Shown here in pieces: positions 1 through 5,644 of a DNA stretch of 9,525 bases (its first letter is position 1; each line of letters opens with the position of its first letter). The stretch lies in assembly GCA_964541375.1 (NCBI GenBank), contig CAZIPT010000085.1, positions 1 through 9,525 of the forward strand, in the 5' to 3' direction. The notes beneath the pieces are model-generated. The model did not search any database and was not told where the DNA came from. It saw only the letters and a program-made list of their open reading frames with translations. The position numbers were made by a program, and so were the translations under genes. The DNA comes from JBAXEO01 sp964541375 (GTDB lineage Bacteria > Actinomycetota > Coriobacteriia > Anaerosomatales > JAAXUF01).

Positions 1-989
1 ACATGATGTACCACGACATCAAGGCCAAAGAGGAGGCCGAGGCGGTCTTCGACCAGTACTTCACAGTCGATCTTGCGGAGCCGATGCCCACGCGCGCGGT
101 CAAGGGCATCACCGATGCACCGCTCCTGTCGCGCTACTTCCTGCAGCCGGATCCGCACAAGCTTGAGAACAGCGAGATGACCCCTGAGGACTTCGTCGTC
201 CATACGGTCATGCTGATCAACGGCAGCGTCGACGGGGCGTTCGTCTCGTCGAGCGGCAAGAACATGGGCGCGTTCAAGGGCGTCGGATTTCCCGAGGAGA
301 TAGGCCACTACTACCTGCTCGAGGAGTACGCCGGTCACACGTGGATCGGTCACAACCGTTTCCCGACCAATACTCCTGGCTGGTGGGGCGGCGCACACCC
401 CTTCACTCTGCTCGACTGGGCGATCGTGCATAACGGCGAGATCTCGAGCTACGGCATCAACAGCCGCTACCTCGAGGCGTTCGGCTACAAGTGCACGCTC
501 GGTACCGACACCGAGGTCGCTGCGTACCTGTTCGACCTCATGCTTCGCCGACACAAGCTGCCCCTCGAGCTCGCGTGCAAGGCGCTTGCGAGCCCGCTCT
601 GGACCGAGATCGATCGTATGCCTCCCGAGGAGCAGGCCGTGATGCGCTCGCTGCGCGCGGTCTACGGCCCCGCGATGCTCAATGGCCCGTTCGCAATCGT
701 GCTCGGTTTCAACGGCGGCATGGTGGCGCTCAACGACCGCATCAAGCTGCGGCCGCTGGTCGCCGCCCAGCAGGGCACCAAGATCATGGTCGCCTCCGAG
801 GAGTCCGCGATGCGGGAAGTGCTCGACGCTCCCGACCGCGTGTGGGCGCCCAAGGCCGGTGAGCCGGTCATCGCTCGCGTCAAGGGGATGGACTGGCCGA
901 TCCATGGCGACCTGCATCTCTCGGCGGGCGAAGTCAGCTGCGCCGTTACCGGCGTGCAAGATTCCTGTGAGATTGTCGAGGTGGGATAA
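1..989 (+). CDS. Glutamate synthase, class II glutamine amidotransferase subunit (5' partial)
   Basis: This protein should hydrolyse glutamine and pass ammonia to the FMN subunit encoded next door, in the cytoplasm. Counting from the first ATG (base 3), the glutaminase core is visible: an R119-F-P-T-N123 motif, H143-N-G-E146 and G167-T-D-T-E171, all typical of Ntn-type class II amidotransferases. The N-terminal catalytic cysteine of this family, normally residue 2 in an MCG-like start, is absent. The frame is open to the left edge, so I infer that the gene begins upstream and that the ATGs at 3 and 6 are internal. The visible 328 residues are somewhat short for these stand-alone subunits, which fits a missing N-terminus. 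The stop (987-989) lies 3 bases before the next gene, so the two are almost certainly co-transcribed and translationally coupled. A related amidotransferase subunit of N-methylglutamate synthase is a less likely alternative. Confidence 0.88.
   Translation, partial: MMYHDIKAKEEAEAVFDQYFTVDLAEPMPTRAVKGITDAPLLSRYFLQPDPHKLENSEMTPEDFVVHTVMLINGSVDGAFVSSSGKNMGAFKGVGFPEEIGHYYLLEEYAGHTWIGHNRFPTNTPGWWGGAHPFTLLDWAIVHNGEISSYGINSRYLEAFGYKCTLGTDTEVAAYLFDLMLRRHKLPLELACKALASPLWTEIDRMPPEEQAVMRSLRAVYGPAMLNGPFAIVLGFNGGMVALNDRIKLRPLVAAQQGTKIMVASEESAMREVLDAPDRVWAPKAGEPVIARVKGMDWPIHGDLHLSAGEVSCAVTGVQDSCEIVEVG
978..985 (+). promoter_or_regulatory. Ribosome binding site of the FMN subunit gene, inside the upstream gene
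   Basis: GAGGTGGG lies within the last codons of the amidotransferase gene, 7 bases before the ATG at 993. It matches the anti-Shine-Dalgarno core well. It fixes the 993 start and supports translational coupling across the 3-base gap. Confidence 0.7.
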
Positions 990-992
990 CCG

Positions 993-2504
993 ATGCCGAC
1001 GAGCCTCATTCAGCCTGAGTTCAAGGTCGAGATCGACTACGACAAGTGCCACAAGTGCGGCCGCTGCGTTCAGCAGTGCGGCTGGGGCGTGTACTCGTTC
1101 AACGAGCGCCCGTTCCCTGACGACATCAAGTGCCGTGCGTGCCACCGCTGCGTGACGTACTGCCCGGCCCACTGCATCACGATCAAGAAGAACGACCTGG
1201 CCTTGCGGGACAACGCCAACTGGTCGTCCGAGCAGCGCAAGAACGTCTGGCGCCAGGCCGAATCCGGCGGCGTCATGCTGACCGGCATGGGCAACGACAA
1301 GCCGTATCAGAGCATCTTCGACCATCTCGTGCTCGACGCTTGCCAGGTCACGAACCCTTCCATCGACCCGCTTCGTGAGCCGATGGAGCTCCGTACCTAC
1401 CTGGGCCGCAAGCCGGATAGCGTCGAGGTCGAGTCCGACGGCAACGGCGGTTTCCGCCTCTCTGAGGGCGCGGGCATCGCCAACAACGTCAAGCTGGGTA
1501 CCCCGATCATCTTCTCGCCAATGAGCTACGGCTCGGTGTCGCTGAACGTCCACAAGTCGCTGGCGATGGCTGCCGAGCGTCTGGGCACGCTCATGAACAC
1601 GGGCGAGGGCGGACTACACGCCGACCTCTATCCGTACCAGGACAACGTCATCGTTCAGGTCGCCTCGGGCCGTTTCGGCGTCACTCCCGAGTACCTGCAG
1701 CGCGGTGCGGCGATCGAGATCAAGGTCGGCCAGGGCGCAAAGCCGGGTATCGGCGGGCACCTGCCTGGCGAGAAGATCAACAAGGAAGTCTCCACAACGC
1801 GCATGATCCCGCAGGGGTCGGACGCGATCAGCCCGGCGCCGCACCACGACATCTACTCCATCGAGGACCTGCGCCAGCTCATCTATTCGCTCAAGGAGGC
1901 CTCGGGCTACAAGCCCGTGGGCGTCAAGATCGCTGCCGTGCACAACGTCGGCGCCATCGCGTCGGGCATCGTGCGCGCCGGCGCCGACTACGTGTACCTG
2001 GACGGTTTCAAGGGCGGCACCGGCGCCGCGCCGGCGATCATCCGCGACCACGTGGGCATCCCGCTCGAGATCGCCATCGCCGTCGTCGATCAGCGGCTTC
2101 GCGATGAGGGCATTCGCAACCAGGCCTCGATCATCGCGGCGGGGTCGATTCGCTCCTCGGCTGACGCTGCCAAGGCCATCGCACTCGGCGCCGACGTTGT
2201 GGCGATCGGCTCGGCATCTCTGATGGCCCTGGGATGCCACCTCTGCCAGGGCTGCCACACAGGCTGCTGCTCGTGGGGTCTCACCACACAGAAGGCCGAA
2301 CTCACCCGCCGAGTCGACCCCGAATGGGGCGCCGAGCGGCTGGTGAACCTTGTGCACGCCTGGAGCCACGAATTGCAGGAGATTCTGGGCGCGCTGGGCG
2401 TCAATGCCGTCGAGTCACTGCGCGGGAGCCGCGAAAGATTGCGTGCCGTGGGGCTCGACGCTCAGACCTGCGAGATCCTGGGCGTCAAGCCCGCGGGTCT
2501 GTAG
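993..2504 (+). CDS. Archaeal-type glutamate synthase, ferredoxin + FMN-binding synthase subunit
   Basis: This 503-residue protein is the synthase core, which reductively aminates 2-oxoglutarate to glutamate on FMN. The N-terminus carries two four-cysteine ferredoxin motifs (C19, C22, C25, C29 and C47, C50, C53, C57), each followed by the spacing expected for a [4Fe-4S] cluster. The FMN-binding TIM barrel follows, with a TGEGG stretch (G204-E-G-G207), a GQGAKPGIGG loop, the SPAPHHDI segment and G341-G-T-G344. Near the C-terminus C415, C421 and C426 have the C-x5-C-x4-C spacing of the [3Fe-4S] site of bacterial GltB. Two further cysteines, C418 and C425, sit inside it. The amidotransferase and GXGXG domains that are fused in GltB are separate genes here. 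Electrons would enter through the ferredoxin domain; no NAD(P)H-oxidising GltD partner lies in the window. The ATG at 993 is supported by a good Shine-Dalgarno. Confidence 0.93.
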   Translation: MPTSLIQPEFKVEIDYDKCHKCGRCVQQCGWGVYSFNERPFPDDIKCRACHRCVTYCPAHCITIKKNDLALRDNANWSSEQRKNVWRQAESGGVMLTGMGNDKPYQSIFDHLVLDACQVTNPSIDPLREPMELRTYLGRKPDSVEVESDGNGGFRLSEGAGIANNVKLGTPIIFSPMSYGSVSLNVHKSLAMAAERLGTLMNTGEGGLHADLYPYQDNVIVQVASGRFGVTPEYLQRGAAIEIKVGQGAKPGIGGHLPGEKINKEVSTTRMIPQGSDAISPAPHHDIYSIEDLRQLIYSLKEASGYKPVGVKIAAVHNVGAIASGIVRAGADYVYLDGFKGGTGAAPAIIRDHVGIPLEIAIAVVDQRLRDEGIRNQASIIAAGSIRSSADAAKAIALGADVVAIGSASLMALGCHLCQGCHTGCCSWGLTTQKAELTRRVDPEWGAERLVNLVHAWSHELQEILGALGVNAVESLRGSRERLRAVGLDAQTCEILGVKPAGL

Positions 2505-2514
2505 AAGGGGAGTG
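2505..2514 (+). promoter_or_regulatory. Ribosome binding site fixing the GXGXG subunit start
   Basis: AAGGGGAGTG follows the stop codon of the FMN subunit directly and ends 6 bases before the ATG at 2521. It decides the start. The frame is open further upstream, to an ATG at 2350, but that part overlaps the FMN subunit and does not resemble the family. Confidence 0.65.
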
Positions 2515-2520
2515 ACAATC

Positions 2521-3339
2521 ATGATCGCAACCAAGAGCAAGGGTCTGGTCGAGGGTTACGCACAGACCGAACCGTCCGCTGTTCGCGAAGGTGATGTGCT
2601 GACGCTCGATGTGCAGAGCGTCTACTACAAGCAGGTGAATGCCGCGATTCGTGCCGCCTTCGCTGACGGCGTCAAGCGGGTCGTCCTCAAGAACGTCAAC
2701 GGCCAGCGCTACATCGGGACTGGCATCAAGGGCAAGGACCTCAGCATCGAGGTTCACGGCACGCCGGGACAGGACATGGCGATGTTCATGGACGGTCCCA
2801 CCGTCGAGGTGTTTGGAAACGGGCAGGACGGCGTGGGCAACACGATGAACGCGGGCAAGGTCGTGATTCACGGCGACGCCGGTGACGTGCTCGGCTACGG
2901 GATGCGCGGAGGCAAGGTCTTCATCAAGGGCGACGTCGGCTACCGCGTCGGCATACACATGAAGGCGTACGAGGACCTTCGCCCGATCATGGTGTGCGGA
3001 GGCAAGGCCCGCGACTTCTTTGGGGAGTACATGGCCGGGGGACTGCTGATCCTGCTTGGGATGAACTCGCGTCTCGATGGACCGCTGGTAGGCGGGTACC
3101 TTGGCACCGGAATGCATGGTGGTGCCATCTACCTGCGTGGCGAGGTCGAGCCGTGGCAGTGCGGCAAGGAGGTCGGTGTGTTCTCGGCGAACGACGATGA
3201 CCTGGCCGACATCAAGCCCGTGCTCGCCGAGTACTGCGAGGCGCTTGGGATGGATCTCGCGGCTGTGCTGTCTGAGCCGTTCACCAAGCTGGTGCCGGTG
3301 AGCCACCGGCCCTACGGGAAGCTGTACACCTACCTCTAG
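2521..3339 (+). CDS. Glutamate synthase, GXGXG (alpha C-terminal) subunit
   Basis: This 272-residue protein corresponds to the C-terminal beta-helix domain of bacterial GltB, a structural part of the large subunit that packs against the amidotransferase and synthase domains. The repeating glycine pattern spans roughly residues 80-205, for example GNGQDGVGNTMNAG (99-112), GDAGDVLGYGMRGG (118-131) and GDVGYRVG (137-144). Each turn ends in a short beta strand such as KVVIHG or KVFIKG. The same fold occurs in subunit C of formylmethanofuran dehydrogenase, but the two neighbours make glutamate synthase the clear reading. It starts 16 bases after the FMN gene and has its own strong ribosome binding site. 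It is the last member of the three-gene set; no convincing terminator follows, so some read-through into glnA is possible. Confidence 0.92.
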   Translation: MIATKSKGLVEGYAQTEPSAVREGDVLTLDVQSVYYKQVNAAIRAAFADGVKRVVLKNVNGQRYIGTGIKGKDLSIEVHGTPGQDMAMFMDGPTVEVFGNGQDGVGNTMNAGKVVIHGDAGDVLGYGMRGGKVFIKGDVGYRVGIHMKAYEDLRPIMVCGGKARDFFGEYMAGGLLILLGMNSRLDGPLVGGYLGTGMHGGAIYLRGEVEPWQCGKEVGVFSANDDDLADIKPVLAEYCEALGMDLAAVLSEPFTKLVPVSHRPYGKLYTYL

Positions 3340-3352
3340 GAATCTAGAAGTC

Positions 3353-3368
3353 GAAACACCTCTGAAAC
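3353..3368 (+). promoter_or_regulatory. Candidate GlnR-type operator: two GAAAC boxes 11 bases apart, upstream of glnA
   Basis: GAAAC occurs at 3353-3357 and again at 3364-3368, separated by 6 bases, which puts both on one face of the helix. Actinobacterial GlnR sites are known to be built from 5-base boxes (GTnAC and GAAAC) with 6-base spacers, so the spacing and one box type match. The GTnAC boxes are not visible. A weak -10-like TATCGT (3379-3384) follows, without a good -35, as expected of an activator-dependent promoter. Assignment is inference from spacing, position and the GlnR-like gene next to glnA. Confidence 0.35.
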
Positions 3369-3406
3369 ATAGGCTCGTTATCGTGTGGACAAGGCGTAGA
3401 GACATC

Positions 3407-3420
3407 CGACCTACGGGTCG
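3407..3420 (+). other. Small hairpin with UACG tetraloop in the glnA leader
   Basis: CGACC (3407-3411) pairs with GGTCG (3416-3420) around the loop TACG. In RNA this is a C(UACG)G loop, a member of the unusually stable UNCG tetraloop family. It ends 16 bases before the glnA ribosome binding site. No U-run follows, so a terminator is unlikely; leader stabilisation or shaping of the ribosome entry site is more likely. Confidence 0.45.
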
Positions 3421-3436
3421 CAACCTGTCTCCCAGT

Positions 3437-3446
3437 AGAAGGAGGT
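3437..3446 (+). promoter_or_regulatory. Near-perfect glnA ribosome binding site
   Basis: AGAAGGAGGT matches the 16S rRNA tail almost completely and ends 5 bases before the ATG at 3452. It is the strongest Shine-Dalgarno in the window, which fits a highly expressed glutamine synthetase, and it fixes the start. Confidence 0.85.
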
Positions 3447-3451
3447 AACGC

Positions 3452-4789
3452 ATGGCTCCGACGTTCGATAAGGACTACGTGCTCAAGACCGTGGAAGAGC
3501 GCGGCGTGCACTTCGTCCGCTTCTGGTTCACCGATGTACTCGGAATGCTGAAGTCGTTCGCTGTCACGGACACCGAGCTTGAGGGTGCTTTCGAGGAGGG
3601 TATGGGCTTCGACGGCTCCTCCATCGACGGCTTCACCCGCCTCGAGGAGTCCGACATGATCGCGATGCCGAACCCCGAGTCCTTCGCGGTCCTCCCTTGG
3701 CGTCCCACCGAGCAGGGCGTTGGACGCATGTTCTGCGACATCGTCAAGCCTGACGGTGAGCCGTTCGAGGGCGATCCTCGCTATGCACTTCGCCGCATGA
3801 CCGACAAGGCCGCCGATATGGGCTTCACCATGTACGTCGGCCCTGAGCTCGAGTTCTTCTACTTCGCCGATGACCAGGACACCGAGGTACTCGACAACGG
3901 TGGCTACTTCGACCTGACTCCGCTCGACATCGCGAGCGACCTGCGTCGCGAGACCGTGCTCACGCTCGAGAAGATGGGCATTCCGGTGGAGTACTCGCAC
4001 CACGAGGTCGCCCCCTCGCAGCATGAGATCGATCTTCGGTACGCAGACGCCACCACCATGGCCGACAACGTCATGACCTACCGTCTTGTCGTCAAGGAGA
4101 TCGCCCTGCAGAACGGCGTGTACGCGACGTTCATGCCGAAGCCTATCTTCGGTCAGAACGGTTCGGGCATGCACGTTCACCAGTCGCTCTTCAGCAAGGA
4201 CGGCAACGCGTTCTTCGATGCCAACGATCCTGAGGGCTTCAACCTCTCACAGGTTGCCAAGCACTATATCGCCGGTCTCCTGAAGTACGCACCTGAGTTC
4301 ACCGCGGTCACCAACCCGCTGGTCAACTCGTACAAGCGCCTGGTTCCCGGCTACGAGGCTCCCGTCTACATCGCGTGGGCCCGTCGCAACCGCTCGGCGC
4401 TCGTCCGCGTGCCGATGTACAAGCCGGGCAAGGAGAACGCCACTCGCCTCGAGCTGCGTTCGCCGGATCCTTCGGCCAACCCGTACCTCGCTTTCGCCGT
4501 CATGCTCGGCGCCGGCCTGAAGGGTATCGAGGAGAAGCTTCCGCTCATGCCGGAGGCCACGAACAACATCTTCCACATGAGCGATGCCGAGCTCGAAGCC
4601 GCTGGCATCAACATTCTCCCGGGCACCCTCGGCGAGGCTATTGATCGCTTCGAGCACTCGGAGCTCATGAAGGAAGTCCTGGGCGAGCACATCCACGAGT
4701 TCTACGTCGCCAACAAGCGCAAGGAGTGGGACGAGTACCGCATGCAGGTCACCGAGTGGGAACTCGACAAGTACCTGTCTGTCATCTAG
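3452..4789 (+). CDS. glnA: Glutamine synthetase, type I-alpha
   Basis: This 445-residue enzyme makes glutamine from glutamate, ammonia and ATP, and supplies the glutamine used by the upstream glutamate synthase. Visible signatures are FDGSSIDGF (53-61), GPELEFF in the metal-binding region, SHHEVAPSQHEID, the ATP-binding motif K230-P to H243-Q-S245, the flap VNSYKRLVPGYEAP, and NRS followed by LELRSPDPSANPYLAF. Length and sequence follow the GSI-alpha group (Bacillus, Thermotoga) rather than the 470-residue GSI-beta enzymes of Streptomyces and E. coli. The adenylylation position reads N-I-F374 where regulated enzymes carry tyrosine, so covalent adenylylation is not expected. R63, matching the feedback-control arginine R62 of Bacillus GS, is present, so glutamine feedback inhibition is plausible. 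The gene has a 112-base upstream region with possible operator elements and is followed by a long hairpin. Confidence 0.97.
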   Translation: MAPTFDKDYVLKTVEERGVHFVRFWFTDVLGMLKSFAVTDTELEGAFEEGMGFDGSSIDGFTRLEESDMIAMPNPESFAVLPWRPTEQGVGRMFCDIVKPDGEPFEGDPRYALRRMTDKAADMGFTMYVGPELEFFYFADDQDTEVLDNGGYFDLTPLDIASDLRRETVLTLEKMGIPVEYSHHEVAPSQHEIDLRYADATTMADNVMTYRLVVKEIALQNGVYATFMPKPIFGQNGSGMHVHQSLFSKDGNAFFDANDPEGFNLSQVAKHYIAGLLKYAPEFTAVTNPLVNSYKRLVPGYEAPVYIAWARRNRSALVRVPMYKPGKENATRLELRSPDPSANPYLAFAVMLGAGLKGIEEKLPLMPEATNNIFHMSDAELEAAGINILPGTLGEAIDRFEHSELMKEVLGEHIHEFYVANKRKEWDEYRMQVTEWELDKYLSVI

Positions 4790-4823
4790 AACGAGCGCGC
4801 TCTTGACGCTCACTGTCTGAGCA

Positions 4824-4859
4824 ACGGCGCCGGACGGGGGAACCCTCGTCCGGCGCTGT
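4824..4859 (+). terminator. Hairpin terminator after glnA (no U-tract)
   Basis: Bases 4824-4839 pair with 4844-4859 as a continuous 16-pair stem, with two G-U pairs and a GAAC loop; the core GCGCCGGACG / CGTCCGGCGC is perfect. It starts 35 bases after the glnA stop. The next bases (GCGTATCC) contain no U-run. Such hairpins are common as terminators or mRNA 3'-end stabilisers in GC-rich actinobacteria. The GTG at 4858, which could formally extend the next gene, lies inside the stem. Confidence 0.75.
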
Positions 4860-4892
4860 GCGTATCCGAACCGGCCACCCGGACGGAAAAGG

Positions 4893-4898
4893 TATCAT
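4893..4898 (+). promoter_or_regulatory. Candidate -10 element of the regulator gene
   Basis: TATCAT fits the TAnnnT pattern of actinobacterial -10 elements. It ends 7 bases before the ATG at 4906, so transcription starting there would give a leaderless mRNA encoding MKRVLIV. No clear -35 is seen 17 bases upstream. The glnA hairpin just before it argues that this gene needs its own promoter. Confidence 0.35.
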
Positions 4899-4899
4899 C

Positions 4900-5571
4900 A
4901 TGCACATGAAACGGGTCCTCATCGTCTCAGACGACTCACATTCGCTCGCATGGGCATCTCAAGCCGTCAGCGGCCTGGACGTCCAGACCACGGAGTGCGC
5001 ACCCAGCGAGATGCAAAAGCGGCTGCTTGCCGGCGAAGTCGACCTTGTCGTGCTCGATGGCGGACGTTCGCCTGACGCGCTCGGCCAACTTGTCGAGCAC
5101 GCGGCAGCCGGTGGCGCTGATCTCCGCATGCTCGTATTGATCGAGCCCGAGGCCTTGCAGGGCATTCGTCTTCCCGTGCGGGTACCGAGCGACTTCCTCG
5201 TGCGTGGGGCGACGTCGGATGAGCTGGCGGTGCGGGTCCGAACGCTACTGTGGCCGGGTGAAGAGGTCACCAAACAGGAACTCATTCGTATCGATGACCT
5301 TACGTTGAACCTCGCCACCTACCAGGCCTATATCGGCAATGAGCCGATCAACTTCACGTATCTCGAGTACGCGCTCTTCGCGTTCCTCGTCACTCACCCC
5401 GGGCGCACGTATTCGCGCGAGGTTCTGCTACGTCGCGTGTGGGGCAGCGACTACTACGGCGGTTCTCGCACCGTCGACGTCCACGTACGGCGCATCCGCT
5501 CGAGGATCGGCGTCGAGTTGTCTCGGCGACTCGAGACCGTGCGCAACGTCGGCTACCTCTGGAACGGGTAG
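4900..5571 (+). CDS. GlnR-like atypical OmpR-family response regulator
   Basis: This 223-residue protein has an N-terminal receiver-like domain (about 1-118) and a C-terminal winged helix (about 127-221). The winged helix is well conserved, with LEYALFAFLVTHPGR (155-169), the recognition region GGSRTVDVHVRRIRSRIG (187-204) and the ending TVRNVGYLW; it resembles the same segment of Streptomyces GlnR as I recall it. The receiver is degenerate: the acidic pair reads S10-D11, the switch Thr/Ser is missing in VLIEPE, and the conserved Lys-Pro is R102-G103. D53 remains at the phospho-acceptor position. This is the pattern of phosphorylation-independent GlnR regulators. Position directly after glnA supports a nitrogen role, but the family name is inference. 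The start could be 4900 (weak AAGG upstream) or 4906 (leaderless). The GTG at 4858 is rejected because it lies in the glnA terminator. No sensor kinase gene is adjacent. Confidence 0.85.
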   Translation: MHMKRVLIVSDDSHSLAWASQAVSGLDVQTTECAPSEMQKRLLAGEVDLVVLDGGRSPDALGQLVEHAAAGGADLRMLVLIEPEALQGIRLPVRVPSDFLVRGATSDELAVRVRTLLWPGEEVTKQELIRIDDLTLNLATYQAYIGNEPINFTYLEYALFAFLVTHPGRTYSREVLLRRVWGSDYYGGSRTVDVHVRRIRSRIGVELSRRLETVRNVGYLWNG

Positions 5572-5578
5572 CCTCGGG

Positions 5579-5584
5579 TACACT
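5579..5584 (+). promoter_or_regulatory. Possible -10 element upstream of polA
   Basis: TACACT lies 60 bases before the polA ATG and just after the regulator stop codon. It fits TAnnnT, but no matching -35 is visible. polA may instead be read from the regulator transcript, since only 73 bases separate the genes. Confidence 0.25.
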
Positions 5585-5592
5585 CTCTGGTG

Positions 5593-5617
5593 CGCCGCGA
5601 ACACCTGCGGCGAACAC
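5593..5617 (+). repeat. Hairpin and 8-base direct repeat in the polA leader
   Basis: GCGAACAC occurs at 5597-5604 and 5610-5617. Overlapping it, CGCCGC (5593-5598) pairs with GCGGCG (5607-5612) around an 8-base loop. The element sits between the regulator stop and the polA ribosome binding site. It could be a weak attenuator or a protein site, but a short repeat like this can arise by chance in GC-rich DNA. Confidence 0.35.
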
Positions 5618-5644
5618 TCGATTGCCACCCCGAAGGACGCGCCA

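Noticed and set aside
2350..2520. Upstream extension of the GXGXG subunit from an ATG at 2350
   Set aside because: It overlaps the FMN subunit in another frame, encodes a Cys/Arg/Trp-rich stretch unlike the family, and the ATG at 2521 has a strong ribosome binding site.
1..3339. N-methylglutamate synthase (mgsABC) instead of glutamate synthase
   Set aside because: The subunit order differs, no methylamine genes are visible, and glnA of the true glutamine synthetase type follows. The upstream flank is not visible, so the alternative is not fully excluded.
2485..3453. Long antisense open frame (322 codons) opposite the GXGXG subunit
   Set aside because: Shadow of a GC-rich gene. No family signature or ribosome binding site; the + strand protein is clearly conserved.
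4793..4802. Palindrome GAGCGCGCTC just after the glnA stop, next to a TTGACG hexamer at 4803-4808
   Set aside because: No -10 lies at the right distance from TTGACG, and a 10-base GC-rich palindrome alone is weak evidence for an operator.
4858..4899. GTG at 4858 as start of the regulator
   Set aside because: It lies inside the glnA terminator stem, and the extra residues (RIRTGHPDGKGII) do not belong to the receiver fold.
5339..5644. Upstream extension of polA from an ATG at 5339
   Set aside because: It overlaps the winged-helix coding region in another frame and is Ser/Arg-rich. The ATG at 5645 gives the canonical Pol I start with a Shine-Dalgarno.
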